From contig JAVBLF010000023.1 of the NCBI GenBank assembly GCA_031553675.1, positions 1 to 64,000 of the forward strand: DNA of 64,000 nucleotides, given 5' to 3'. This DNA is from JAVBLF01 sp031553675. GTDB lineage: Bacteria; Bacillota; Clostridia; Christensenellales; CALWSW01. Below, one piece after another: positions 27,103 through 35,890 of this stretch. Every line of letters begins with the position of its first letter. Positions within the stretch are counted from its first letter, which is position 1. Below the pieces are notes generated by a model, which saw nothing but the letters and a program-made list of their open reading frames with translations, was not told the origin of the DNA and did no database searches. Position numbers and translations under genes: made by a program.

Positions 27103-27131
27103 GTCACAACGATAGAAGGAGTGAGATCGCA

Positions 27132-27518
27132 ATGGTCATGGAGAAAGCGGCCGAATTGGCCGAAGCATTGGTGCAGAGCGACGAATTTGTGGCATACAAC
27201 GCCGCGCGTGAGGCGGTTGAGAACGACGAAACCGCATCCCAGCTGATGCGCCGCTATTCCGACGCGGAAGAGAGGCTCCAGCTCGCGCTCTCCGATCCGG
27301 CCGATTTGACCGCGATCGAGGGCATCAAGCAGGATTTGGAAGAACTTCGCATGCTGATCGTGGACAACGCCATGCTCGAGCGCCTCGCCGAAACCCAGGG
27401 CGGCTTTCAGTTTCTGATGAGCAAGGTCAACGACGTGATCGGCCAGCGCATCAACCCGCGCCGCGCCGAGTCGTGCGATTGCGCGGGGGGCTGCGATTCG
27501 TGCGAGGGCTGCCACTGA
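27132..27518 (+). CDS. YlbF/YmcA (RicA-like) family protein with Cys-rich tail
   Basis: A 128-residue helical protein of the YlbF/YmcA family. In Bacillus, YmcA (RicA) sits next to miaB as here and works with RicF and RicT in an iron-sulfur-bearing complex affecting mRNA processing and sporulation or competence decisions. The core has KAAELAEALVQSDEFVAYN and AQGG-like ETQGGFQFLMSKVNDVIGQ. The last residues contain Cys115, 117, 121, 124 and 127, suited to bind a cluster or metal. AAGGAG precedes the ATG. The family is firm; RicA orthology rests on context. Confidence 0.85.
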   Translation: MVMEKAAELAEALVQSDEFVAYNAAREAVENDETASQLMRRYSDAEERLQLALSDPADLTAIEGIKQDLEELRMLIVDNAMLERLAETQGGFQFLMSKVNDVIGQRINPRRAESCDCAGGCDSCEGCH

Positions 27519-27542
27519 GACGCACGAGGGCTGCAACAGGGA

Positions 27543-27572
27543 CGCGCTTTTTGAAAAAAGCTGCGCAAAAAC
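27543..27572. repeat. Dispersed 30-bp hairpin repeat, copy before mutS
   Basis: Identical to the copies at 19661-19690 and 34767-34796 over the whole 30 bases (begins CGCGCTTTTTGAAAAAAGCT). It lies 24 bases after the ricA-like stop. The following 27573-27705 has no gene. Confidence 0.85.
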
Positions 27573-27705
27573 TTCTGTACAGCCCCGGGATGGCACGCGC
27601 CATGCGCGCCACCCCGTTGGAGCTTTGTGCGGATATGCCCCGGCGTGACGAGCTTCGCTCGCCATGCCGTCGCTTTGTGATGGAAAGGCTCGGACTGAGG
27701 AGAGC

Positions 27706-30357
27706 ATGAAGACGAGTGATTCGGCAAAGCCGGGCGCGAGCGGTCGGCTGACGCCCATGATGCAGCAATACCTGTCGACGAAAGAGGAGAATCCGGATTG
27801 TCTCCTCTTTTTTCGGCTGGGCGATTTTTACGAGCTCTTTTTCGACGACGCGATCACGGCGTCGCGCGAACTCGAAATCACGCTGACCGGACGGGACTGC
27901 GGCCTGCCCGAGCGCGCCCCGATGTGCGGCGTGCCGCAAAAGGCCGTGACGGGGTATCTCAACCAGCTCATTCAAAAGGGCTATAAGGTCGCGATTTGCG
28001 AGCAGCTCACCGATCCGAAGGATTCGGAAGGCATTGTCGAGCGCGGCGTCGTCCGCATCGTGACGCCCGGCACAGCCGTTGAGGAGGGGCTTCTCGACCG
28101 CGACCGCAACCACTACATTGTCTCGATCTGCCATAGCGAAAAGGCGATCGGTCTGGCGAGCGCCGACGTGTCCACCGGCGCGTTCACGGTGATGGAGCTG
28201 ACCGAAAACCCACGCGTCGAACTGTTCGACGAGCTGACCCGCCTCGCCCCGAGCGAGATGATCGTCAACGGCGCTCTCAAAGAGGATGCGGCGTTTTTCG
28301 AGGCATTGCGGCGCATCGCCTTTGCCGACAGCTACGCCGATTGGGCCTTTCAGCTCGACACGGCGCGCAAAAACCTCGAGACGCATTTCGCCGTCGCGTC
28401 GCTGGCGTCCTTTGGCTGTGAGGGCATGGATGCGGGCGTGCGGGCGGCGGGGGCTTTGATGGCCTACCTCAACGAAACGCAGAAAAACGCCCTCGCCCAC
28501 ATCGGGAAACTCGCAGTCGAGACGCGGAGCCATTCGCTCATGCTCGACGCCGTGACCCGCCGCAACCTCGAGCTGACAAAACCGCTCAACGAGGGCAGCG
28601 GCAAACGCGCGACGCTCTTTGGCCTGCTCAACCGCACCAAGACGGCCATGGGCGCGCGCATGCTCCGCGCTTGGATCGACCAGCCTCTCTTCGATAAGGA
28701 CGCGATCGACGCGCGTTTGGACGCCGTTGACGCGCTCTTCCGCGACCCGATTTTGACCGGAAGCGTGCAGGAATCCCTGCAAGAGGTTTTCGACATCGAA
28801 CGCCTCGCGGGGAAGATCGCCTACGCGAGCTTCAACGCCCGCGACGCCCTCGCCCTGAAACGTTCCCTCGCCGCGTTGCCCGCCGTCCGCGACGCGCTGC
28901 AAAATGACCTGCCACCGATGCTTTGCGATCTTCGCGGCCAGATCGACCCGATGGAAGACATTTGCGATCTGCTCGAACGCGCGATCGCGCTCGACCCACC
29001 CGCGACGATCAAAGAAGGCGGGCTGATCAAAAGCGGCTACCACGAGCAGGTCGATGCCTACAGGGACGCGAGCAACCGCGCCGAAGAATGGTTGGCCGCC
29101 ATCGAAATACGCGAGCGCGAGGCGACCGGCATCAAAAACCTGCGCATCGGCTTCAACAAAGTCTTCGGCTACTACATCGAAGTAACGAAATCCAACCTCG
29201 ATCAGGTACCCTTCCGCTTCCAGCGCAAACAGACCCTGGCCAACTGCGAGCGCTTCATCACGCAGGAGCTCAAGGAACTCGAAAGCCAGATCCTCGGCGC
29301 GCAGGACAAGCTCGTCGCGCTCGAATACGAGCTTTTCGTCGCGCTTCGCGATCTCCTGACCGGAGAGATCGCCCGCTTCCAGCAGACGGCAAGCGCCATT
29401 GCCCAACTCGACGCGCTGCAATCGCTGGCCGCGTCCGCTGCCGAGTACGGCTACGCCCGCCCCGTCATCCACCTGGGCGACGCGATCGAGATCGCCGACG
29501 GACGCCACCCGATCGTCGAACGCATGGAAAAGGACCGCTTCGTCGCGAACGACAGCGCCCTCGACGACGGCCATCGCCTCATGATCATCACCGGCCCCAA
29601 CATGGCCGGAAAGAGCACCTACATGCGCCAGGTCGCCCTGATCGCGATCATGGCGCAGATCGGCTCCTTCGTGCCCGCAACGAGCGCCCGCCTTCCCCTC
29701 ATGGACCGCGTGTTTACCCGCGTCGGGGCGTCGGACAACCTGGCCGGCGGACAATCGACCTTCATGGTCGAGATGACGGAGACGGCGCATATCCTCCGCA
29801 ACGCGACGAAACGCTCCCTCGTGCTGCTCGACGAGATCGGCAGGGGGACGAGCACCTTCGACGGCCTCAGCATCGCGTGGGCGGTCTGCGAGCACATCGC
29901 CGATCCCGTCTTGTGCGGCGCAAAAACGCTCTTCGCCACCCACTACCATGAACTGAGCGAGCTCGAAGGCATTCTGGACGGCGTCGTCAACTATCGCATC
30001 ACGGCGAAAGAGGTCGGCGATGGCGTGGTTTTCTTGCGCAAAGTCGTGCGCGGCGGCACAGACAAGAGCTTCGGCATCCAGGTCGCGCGCTTGGCGGGCC
30101 TGCCCCAAAGCGTGATCGACCGCGCCCGCGAGATCCTCATCCGGTTGGAGGACGCCGATCTCAACCACCCGAAAGCCTCCGACACGCTGCTCGGCTTTGA
30201 CCTCGTCGCCCAGGCCGAACACCTCGAGCGCAACGAAAACGCCCGCCAATCGGCCCTGATCCGTGACGTGGCCAACCTCGAAACCGACGCGATGACGCCG
30301 CTCGAGGCTTTGACCGTCCTCACCCAACTCAAAACCCAGGCCAAAGAGCTGCTATAG
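27706..30357 (+). CDS. mutS: DNA mismatch repair protein MutS
   Basis: An 883-residue mismatch-recognition ATPase. The N-terminal mismatch-binding domain carries the FYE-type element in RLGDFYELFFDDA near residue 40. The ATPase has Walker A GPNMAGKSTYMRQ near residue 629, Walker B SLVLLDEIGRGTSTFDG and the dimer motif FATHYHELSELE. The ATG at 27706 is chosen for TGAGGAG just before it; a longer frame begins 14 codons earlier without a site. mutL follows after 173 bases that are filled by repeats. Confidence 0.97.
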   Translation: MKTSDSAKPGASGRLTPMMQQYLSTKEENPDCLLFFRLGDFYELFFDDAITASRELEITLTGRDCGLPERAPMCGVPQKAVTGYLNQLIQKGYKVAICEQLTDPKDSEGIVERGVVRIVTPGTAVEEGLLDRDRNHYIVSICHSEKAIGLASADVSTGAFTVMELTENPRVELFDELTRLAPSEMIVNGALKEDAAFFEALRRIAFADSYADWAFQLDTARKNLETHFAVASLASFGCEGMDAGVRAAGALMAYLNETQKNALAHIGKLAVETRSHSLMLDAVTRRNLELTKPLNEGSGKRATLFGLLNRTKTAMGARMLRAWIDQPLFDKDAIDARLDAVDALFRDPILTGSVQESLQEVFDIERLAGKIAYASFNARDALALKRSLAALPAVRDALQNDLPPMLCDLRGQIDPMEDICDLLERAIALDPPATIKEGGLIKSGYHEQVDAYRDASNRAEEWLAAIEIREREATGIKNLRIGFNKVFGYYIEVTKSNLDQVPFRFQRKQTLANCERFITQELKELESQILGAQDKLVALEYELFVALRDLLTGEIARFQQTASAIAQLDALQSLAASAAEYGYARPVIHLGDAIEIADGRHPIVERMEKDRFVANDSALDDGHRLMIITGPNMAGKSTYMRQVALIAIMAQIGSFVPATSARLPLMDRVFTRVGASDNLAGGQSTFMVEMTETAHILRNATKRSLVLLDEIGRGTSTFDGLSIAWAVCEHIADPVLCGAKTLFATHYHELSELEGILDGVVNYRITAKEVGDGVVFLRKVVRGGTDKSFGIQVARLAGLPQSVIDRAREILIRLEDADLNHPKASDTLLGFDLVAQAEHLERNENARQSALIRDVANLETDAMTPLEALTVLTQLKTQAKELL

Positions 30358-30382
30358 ACACACGCATCACCCTTATCCTGCA

Positions 30383-30519
30383 CTCCCTTCCAATTTCGCG
30401 CGTCGCGTTGCGGCGCACGAAAGGGACGAACCCGACTCGCCTCCCAATTTCGCGCGTCGCAGTGCGGCGCACGAAAGGGCAGTACGAACGTTTTTGCGCA
30501 GCTTTTTTCAAAAAGCGCG
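30383..30519. repeat. Composite repeat between mutS and mutL
   Basis: Two copies of a block ending in GCGGCGCACGAAAGGG (30383-30425 and 30434-30479) are followed by the 30-bp dispersed repeat in reverse orientation at 30490-30519. The set is the reverse complement of the arrangement before araB. Confidence 0.85.
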
Positions 30520-30530
30520 TTCCGATTGCT

Positions 30531-32459
30531 ATGGCACAGATACGCATCCTCGATACCTTTACCGCCAACCGGATCGCGGCGGGGGAGGTGGTGGAAAGGC
30601 CGGCTTCGATCGTGAAGGAGCTGGTCGAGAACGCGATCGACGCGGGCAGCACGTCGATCGGCGTGACGATTCGAAACGGCGGCATTGACCGCATCCAGGT
30701 CAGCGACAACGGCTGCGGCATCGAAGCAGAGGACATGCCGCTCGCGTTTGCGCGCCACGCGACAAGCAAGATCGCGTCGCCGCATGACCTCGACGCGATC
30801 GCGACGCTGGGTTTTCGCGGCGAAGCGCTTTGTTCGATCGCGGCCGTCGCGCAGGTCGAGCTCAAGTCGCGCCGAAAGGGCTGCGACGAAGGCTACCGCG
30901 TCCGCGTCGCGGCAGGTGACGTGCTCGAAGAAGGGCCGATCGGCTGTCCGGACGGCACAAGCCTCGACGTCATGCACCTGTTTTACAACACCCCTGCCCG
31001 CTTGAAATTCCTCAAAAAACCCGCGATCGAAGCCGGTGCGATCGGCGACATCGTGCTGCGCAGCATCCTCGCGCATCCGGAGATCGCGTTTTTGTACCGG
31101 GTACAAAGCAGCGAGGGCGCGGACGCGAAGACGGTCTACCACAGCGCGGGCGACGGCGATCTGCGCAACGCGATCTTTTGCGTCTATGGGCGCGAAACCG
31201 CCGAAGCCCTGCACGAGATCGATTTTCGGGGCGGTCGGGAAAAATCGATCGGCATTCGCGGCTACGTCTCGCGATCCGACGCCGCCAAAAGCACCCGTCA
31301 GTACCAGAGCTTTTTCGTCAACGGCCGCTATGTGCAGTCGCCGCTGCTTTCACGTGCGCTGCAAGAGGCCTTCGGCACCCGACTTATGGGCGGCCGATTC
31401 CCGCTTTGCGCCCTCCACATCGAGATCCCCTTTGACGCCGTCGACGTCAACATCCACCCGCACAAGACCGCCGTGCGCTTCAAGGACGAAACCGCCGTCG
31501 CACAGGCCATGCGAAGCGCCATCGCCGATGCGCTGGGCGAACGCGCCGCCATCCCTTGGCGTGCGCCGTCCGAACGGAGCACTCCGGCATTCAAAAGCCG
31601 CATGCCCTCGATGCGCGACGATGCCGACGTGCCCCAAGTCAAGGCAAGCTGGACCGTCGTGCCGGAGGATACGCCACGCACTGAGACTGTGGCGCAATCG
31701 ACGGCGATGGCACCCGAACGCCCCAAGCGTCCTGCCATCGACGACGCGGCGCTCCGAAAGCTCGGCCTACCCGAAGAAGATCCGTCTGGCCTGCCGACGA
31801 TCGCGATCGAAGCCAAACGGGGGCCGCAATACGCGCGCGAATCGACGGGCGTCCTGCCGCCCGACTTTGGGCTGCTGCGCGACCTACCGGCGCCTCTTTC
31901 CATACTGGGGCAGGCGTTCGGGACCTACGTCATCGCCGAACAGGGCGAGGCGCTCTACCTCGTCGACCAACACGCCGCGCACGAGCGCATGGTCTACGAC
32001 GCCTGCTTGAAGGCCAACGGCAAGAGCGCCGCGCAAAGGCTGCTCATCCCGCAGGAAGTGACGCTCGAGCCGACGATGTTCGCCGTCTGGAGCGAAAACC
32101 GCGCACTGCTGGAAGCGATCGGCTTTCGATTCGACGGGTGCGACGCGCCGAACGCCGTCTCGCTTGCAGCGCTGCCGCAGTTCTTTGGCGCATCGGAAAG
32201 CACGTCTTTTTTGCTCGAGGCGCTTGAAGCGATCGCAGCAGGCCAGGATGCCGAAAACGCCCCCTCCAAACGCGAACGCCTGGCGGAATACGCGTGCAAG
32301 CACGCCGTTCGCGCCAAGGAAGTGTTGCGCGAAGACGACATGCGCACACTCCTGGCGCGCTTCGACGAACTGGGCGAGTGGCATTGTCCGCACGGCAGGC
32401 CGATCGTCGTCCGCCTGACCAAAAACGAGATCGAAAAAATGTTTCGGAGAAAGCTTTGA
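30531..32459 (+). CDS. mutL: DNA mismatch repair endonuclease MutL
   Basis: A 642-residue GHKL ATPase and nickase. The ATPase part has IAAGEVVERPASIVKELVEN, SDNGCGI, RHATSKI and LGFRGEALCSI. The C-terminal part keeps the endonuclease motif DQHAAHERMVYDA near residue 478 and the CPHGRP motif near residue 619, so it is the nicking type found in bacteria without MutH. The ATG begins 11 bases after a dispersed repeat and no Shine-Dalgarno is visible. It overlaps miaA by four bases. Confidence 0.96.
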   Translation: MAQIRILDTFTANRIAAGEVVERPASIVKELVENAIDAGSTSIGVTIRNGGIDRIQVSDNGCGIEAEDMPLAFARHATSKIASPHDLDAIATLGFRGEALCSIAAVAQVELKSRRKGCDEGYRVRVAAGDVLEEGPIGCPDGTSLDVMHLFYNTPARLKFLKKPAIEAGAIGDIVLRSILAHPEIAFLYRVQSSEGADAKTVYHSAGDGDLRNAIFCVYGRETAEALHEIDFRGGREKSIGIRGYVSRSDAAKSTRQYQSFFVNGRYVQSPLLSRALQEAFGTRLMGGRFPLCALHIEIPFDAVDVNIHPHKTAVRFKDETAVAQAMRSAIADALGERAAIPWRAPSERSTPAFKSRMPSMRDDADVPQVKASWTVVPEDTPRTETVAQSTAMAPERPKRPAIDDAALRKLGLPEEDPSGLPTIAIEAKRGPQYARESTGVLPPDFGLLRDLPAPLSILGQAFGTYVIAEQGEALYLVDQHAAHERMVYDACLKANGKSAAQRLLIPQEVTLEPTMFAVWSENRALLEAIGFRFDGCDAPNAVSLAALPQFFGASESTSFLLEALEAIAAGQDAENAPSKRERLAEYACKHAVRAKEVLREDDMRTLLARFDELGEWHCPHGRPIVVRLTKNEIEKMFRRKL

Positions 32460-33448
32460 CATTGTTTGCGACAAAGAAAATCGCCGCGATCGTCGGCCCG
32501 ACAGCCTGCGGCAAGACGGCGGTGTCGATCGAGGCCGCGAAACGGCTGGGCGCGGAGATCGTGTCGGCCGATTCCGTGCAGATCTACCGCGGGCTCGACA
32601 TCGGCTCGGCCAAGCCCGACGATGCCGAACGAAGCGGCGTTCCCCACCACATGCTCGACGTCCTGCCGCCCGGACGCGACGGCTTTTCCGTTGCGGAATA
32701 CCAGCGCATGGCGTTCGCCTGCATCGAGGACATCGCTTCGCGCGGCCAGATTCCGCTGATCGTCGGAGGGACGGGCCTGTATGTCGCATCGCTGACCCAG
32801 GCGATGGAGTTTACCGACGCCGTGAGCGACGAGACGTTTCGCGCCCAGTGGCTGCAACGCGAACGTGAGACCCCGTGCGCAGCCCACCGCGAACTGTCCC
32901 GCGTCGATCCGGCCTCGGCAGCCCGCCTCCACCCGAACGACACCAAGCGCATCGTGCGGGCGCTCGAAATCCAGCACGCGACCGGCAAGACGATCGGCGA
33001 ACATGCCGCCGCCGACCGCCAGCGTCCGCCGCGCTATCCTTCGGTGATCGCCGGACTGACGATGCCACGCGCGATGCTCTACGAACGAATCGAAGCGCGC
33101 GTCGAGTCGATGCGGAACACAGGCCTCGTTCGGGAGGTCGAAGCGCTGCTGGAAAGCGGCGTCGATCCGGCCTCGACGTCCATGCAGGGCCTCGGCTACA
33201 AGGAAATCGCGCAAGCCCTTCTCACGACGCAGCCGGACAGCCGCGAACGGGACGCCGCGATCGACGCGGCGTTTGCGCAGATCGTCCTCGGGACGCGCCA
33301 CTACGCGAAGCGCCAGTGGACGTGGTTTCGGCGGGATGCGCGCATTCGATGGTTTGACGTGAGTGAATACGAAAGCGTAGACGCCGTGGCAAAGGACGTG
33401 GCGGCGTACATGGCGCGGGATATGCAAGGGAGTGAATCGCCACAATGA
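32456..33448 (+). CDS. miaA: tRNA dimethylallyltransferase
   Basis: A 330-residue enzyme that transfers dimethylallyl from its diphosphate to A37 of tRNAs reading U-initial codons. The P-loop is GPTACGKT. ISADSVQ-like VSADSVQIYRGLDIGSAKP, HHMLDVLPP, FSVAEYQRMA and VGGTGLYVASL are the MiaA blocks. The TTG start overlaps the mutL stop (TTGA), with GGAG 7 bases upstream. The stop overlaps the next ATG. The MiaB partner is encoded upstream. Confidence 0.96.
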   Translation: MTLFATKKIAAIVGPTACGKTAVSIEAAKRLGAEIVSADSVQIYRGLDIGSAKPDDAERSGVPHHMLDVLPPGRDGFSVAEYQRMAFACIEDIASRGQIPLIVGGTGLYVASLTQAMEFTDAVSDETFRAQWLQRERETPCAAHRELSRVDPASAARLHPNDTKRIVRALEIQHATGKTIGEHAAADRQRPPRYPSVIAGLTMPRAMLYERIEARVESMRNTGLVREVEALLESGVDPASTSMQGLGYKEIAQALLTTQPDSRERDAAIDAAFAQIVLGTRHYAKRQWTWFRRDARIRWFDVSEYESVDAVAKDVAAYMARDMQGSESPQ

Positions 33449-34731
33449 GAGAGGAAAGCAAACGCTTTTTGCAAACCCGCTACGGCGCGAGCGAAGCGGC
33501 CATCGCGTGCGTCGAGGCGGCGGAACGCGACGTGCGGCCTCGCTTTGCCGCGATCGAGGACGTCGCCTTTCACAACGAGGCCAAGGTCTTGCGCGCCCTA
33601 CAGGACGAACCCATCGCGCTGCGGCATTTCGCGCCGACGACCGGTTACGGCTACGACGACGCCGGGCGCGACGCGCTCGACCGCGTCTTTGCGCGCGCGC
33701 TTGGCGCCGAGGATGCCCTGGTGCGGCCACAGTTCGCGTCGGGAACCCACGCGCTCGCCCTCGCGCTGACGGGGGTGCTCATGCCGGGCGACGAACTGCT
33801 CGTCGCGTCGGGCAAACCCTACGACACGCTCGAGGAGACGATCGGCTTGACGGGCGACGCTTGGGGTTCGCTGAAGCAATGCGGCGTCACCTACCGGCAG
33901 GCCGAACTCAACGAAGACGGCTCCCTCGACATCGGTGCGATCCTGTCGCAGTTGGGAGAGCGGACCAAGGTCGTATACTGGCAGCGTTCGCGTGGCTATG
34001 CCTGGCGAAACGCGCTGGACGTCGCGTCGATCGGAAGCGCGATCGAGGCCGTTCGCGCCGTCAAGCCGGACATCGTCGCGATCGTTGACAACTGCTACGG
34101 CGAATTCACCGAACTCCTCGAACCTTGCGATGTGGGCGCGGATCTGATCGCCGGATCGCTGATCAAAAACCCCGGTGGCGGCATCGCGCCGACCGGCGCT
34201 TACGTTGCGGGGCGATCGCTTTGGATCGAACGCGTGGCGAACCGTTTGACAGCCCCGGGTATCGGCCGCGAGGTCGGTTCCTATGCGGCGAGTTACGCGC
34301 CTTTTTTTCAGGGCCTTTTCCTGGCGCCGCAGACGACAGCCGCCAGTCTCAAGGGTGCCGTTCTCGCCGCGCGCGTCTTCGAGATGCTCGGCCTCGATAC
34401 GCTCCCGCCTTCCGAAGCCCCCCGCAGCGACATCATCCAAGCCATCCGCTTCGACGATCGCGAACGCCTGATCCGATTTTGCCAAAGCATCCAGCGCGCC
34501 GCCCCGGTCGATAGCCACGTCACACCCGAACCGTGGGACATGCCCGGTTACCAGGATCCCGTGATCATGGCAGCGGGAGCCTTCATCCAGGGCGCGTCCA
34601 TCGAGCTGAGCGCCGACGCCCCCGTGCGCGCGCCCTACATCGCTTACATGCAGGGCGGCCTTTGCTACGACCACGTGAAGCTTGCCCTGATCCTCGCTTT
34701 GTCTGACATGGGGGAGGGACGCGCTTTCTGA
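33445..34731 (+). CDS. PLP-dependent methionine gamma-lyase-like protein (YnbB / 'aluminium resistance' family)
   Basis: A 428-residue fold-type I PLP enzyme of the Cys/Met-metabolism superfamily. Family blocks are HFAPTTGYGYDDAGRDALDR, QFASGTHALALAL, the Lys-bearing SLIKNPGGGIAPTGAYVAG and PPFFQGLFLAP-like APFFQGLFLAPQT. The Bacillus homologue YnbB also lies by miaA. The substrate is not established. ATG overlaps the miaA stop (ATGA). The last codons and the stop are inside a copy of the dispersed repeat, so the ending GRAF probably derives from repeat insertion. Confidence 0.92.
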   Translation: MREESKRFLQTRYGASEAAIACVEAAERDVRPRFAAIEDVAFHNEAKVLRALQDEPIALRHFAPTTGYGYDDAGRDALDRVFARALGAEDALVRPQFASGTHALALALTGVLMPGDELLVASGKPYDTLEETIGLTGDAWGSLKQCGVTYRQAELNEDGSLDIGAILSQLGERTKVVYWQRSRGYAWRNALDVASIGSAIEAVRAVKPDIVAIVDNCYGEFTELLEPCDVGADLIAGSLIKNPGGGIAPTGAYVAGRSLWIERVANRLTAPGIGREVGSYAASYAPFFQGLFLAPQTTAASLKGAVLAARVFEMLGLDTLPPSEAPRSDIIQAIRFDDRERLIRFCQSIQRAAPVDSHVTPEPWDMPGYQDPVIMAAGAFIQGASIELSADAPVRAPYIAYMQGGLCYDHVKLALILALSDMGEGRAF

Positions 34732-34796
34732 AAAAAGCTGCGCAAAAACGTTTGACAAACGGGAAACGCGCTTTTTGAAAAAAGCTGCGCAAAAAC
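34720..34796. repeat. Two tandemly placed copies of the dispersed 30-bp repeat
   Basis: Copies at 34720-34749 (one base different, CTTTCTG) and 34767-34796 (identical to other copies) lie in the same orientation 17 bases apart. The first contains the stop codon of the preceding gene. Confidence 0.85.
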
Positions 34797-34812
34797 TTTT
34801 GACATTCGCTGA

Positions 34813-34842
34813 AAACGGCCGCCATGATGTGGGCGGCCGTTT
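34813..34842. terminator. Hairpin terminator downstream of the YnbB-like gene
   Basis: AAACGGCCGCC / GGCGGCCGTTT stem with an 8-base loop, T-rich on the plus-strand side. It ends the mutS-mutL-miaA transcription unit. Confidence 0.65.
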
Positions 34843-34912
34843 CAAAACTTTCTTAGACCCGTCCGGAAACCCCATTCCGGACAGGTCTCTTGTGCGGCGT
34901 ATACCGCAAAAC

Positions 34913-34948
34913 CCGAAGCCCCCGCCATGCTTACGGCGGGGGCTTCGG
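34913..34948 (-). terminator. GC-rich terminator of lexA
   Basis: A perfect 14-bp stem (CCGAAGCCCCCGCC / GGCGGGGGCTTCGG) with an 8-base loop, followed on the minus strand by GGTTTTGC. It lies 110 bases past the lexA stop. A smaller hairpin (GTCCGGA / TCCGGAC) is at about 34861-34882. Confidence 0.65.
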
Positions 34949-35000
34949 TGTTATGTTGTACCAAGGAGTTTGCTGTGAAAGAAAGTTCTGGTTGGGGATT

Positions 35001-35046
35001 CTCAAGGGACTTGTCCCTTGAGCGGGGCTTGGGGCAGCGCCCCAAA
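35001..35046. repeat. Double-hairpin repeat beside lexA
   Basis: CTCAAGGGAC...GTCCCTTGAG, then CGGGG, then TTGGGGC...GCCCCAA. The architecture equals that of the copies near 15881 and 15988, with compensatory base changes in both stems. Confidence 0.65.
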
Positions 35047-35057
35047 AGGACATCACG

Positions 35058-35678
35058 CTAGAAGATACGGAAAAGCCCGATGACCTTGCCGAGGATCGTG
35101 ACGTCATTGACGTAGATCGGTTCCATGGTGGGGTTTTCGGGTTGGAGGCGGATGCGTTCGTCCTCCTTGAAGAAGCGCTTTACGGTGGCGCTGGCTTCGT
35201 CGCTGTTCTCCTCGGGGAGCATGGCGACGACGATGTCGCCGTTTTCGACGGCGCAGTCGGGCTGCACGATGATCTGGTCGCCATCGGAGATGCCGGCATC
35301 GATCATGCTGTCGCCCTTGACGTTGAGCAAAAAGGCGTTGGGGTAGGGGACGAACTCGGTCGGTAGCGAGACGAAGCACTGGACGTCCTGCTGGGCCAAG
35401 ATCGGGGGGCCGGCCGTCACGCGCCCGATGACGGGCAGCGTCACTTGTCCGCTGCGGCGCTTTTGCAATTCGGGGATCTCGATCGCGCGCGGCTTGGTGG
35501 GGTCGCGACGAAGCAGGCCCTTGCGCTCCAAGCGCGCGAGGTGGCCGTGCACGGTCGAGGTCGAGCGCAGGCCGACGCCTTTGCAAATCTCCCGCACCGA
35601 AGGTGGGTAGCCCTTTTTCTCCTGGTACTTGACCATGAAATCGTAAATGGCTTGTTGCGGCGCACTGAGTTTATCCAT
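35058..35678 (-). CDS. lexA: LexA repressor of the SOS response
   Basis: A 206-residue repressor that binds SOS boxes and cleaves itself when RecA filaments form. The N-terminal winged helix reads DFMVKYQEKKGYPPSVREIC and STSTVHGHLARLERKGLL. The cleavage bond is Ala89-Gly90 in RVTAGPP. The protease dyad is Ser124 (KGDSM) and Lys167 (ATVKRF). The start has AGGAGG 7 bases upstream. An SOS-box-like sequence overlaps its own promoter, consistent with autoregulation. Confidence 0.97.
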   Translation of the reverse strand: MDKLSAPQQAIYDFMVKYQEKKGYPPSVREICKGVGLRSTSTVHGHLARLERKGLLRRDPTKPRAIEIPELQKRRSGQVTLPVIGRVTAGPPILAQQDVQCFVSLPTEFVPYPNAFLLNVKGDSMIDAGISDGDQIIVQPDCAVENGDIVVAMLPEENSDEASATVKRFFKEDERIRLQPENPTMEPIYVNDVTILGKVIGLFRIF

Positions 35679-35730
35679 ACGCAAACCTCCTGACATTGTT
35701 GAGCGCGTAGGTAAAACAACGCTTGACCAC

Positions 35731-35759
35731 AGTATACCACAACGGAAAGGCGAAATCAA
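35731..35759 (-). promoter_or_regulatory. Predicted lexA promoter
   Basis: On the minus strand TTGATT and TATACT are separated by 17 bases, 53 bases before the lexA ATG. Confidence 0.65.
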
Positions 35760-35771
35760 AACAAATGTTCG
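35758..35771 (-). promoter_or_regulatory. SOS box (LexA operator) at the lexA promoter
   Basis: CGAACATTTGTTTT on the minus strand matches 11 of 14 positions of the Gram-positive box CGAACATATGTTCG. It abuts and overlaps the -35 element by two bases. A weaker second site (CGAACGCAAATTC) lies at 35774-35786, in tandem. Confidence 0.65.
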
Positions 35772-35890
35772 AAGAATTTGCGTTCGTAATTTGCAAGGAT
35801 GCCGGTGGGGAGACGGTTTCGCGAAACGCCGAAGGGTTTGGCGGGAAACCGATTTCGGCGGACTTACCAGAGGCGGGGAGGTGCGGAACG

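Noticed and set aside
27451..30327. A 958-codon open frame on the minus strand opposite mutS
   Set aside because: It is a mirror of mutS created by high GC and codon bias, with Arg/Asp/Val-rich sequence and no domain. Similar long antisense frames opposite the RbsA-type ATPase, the AraC-type regulator and the YtfR-type ATPase were rejected for the same reason.
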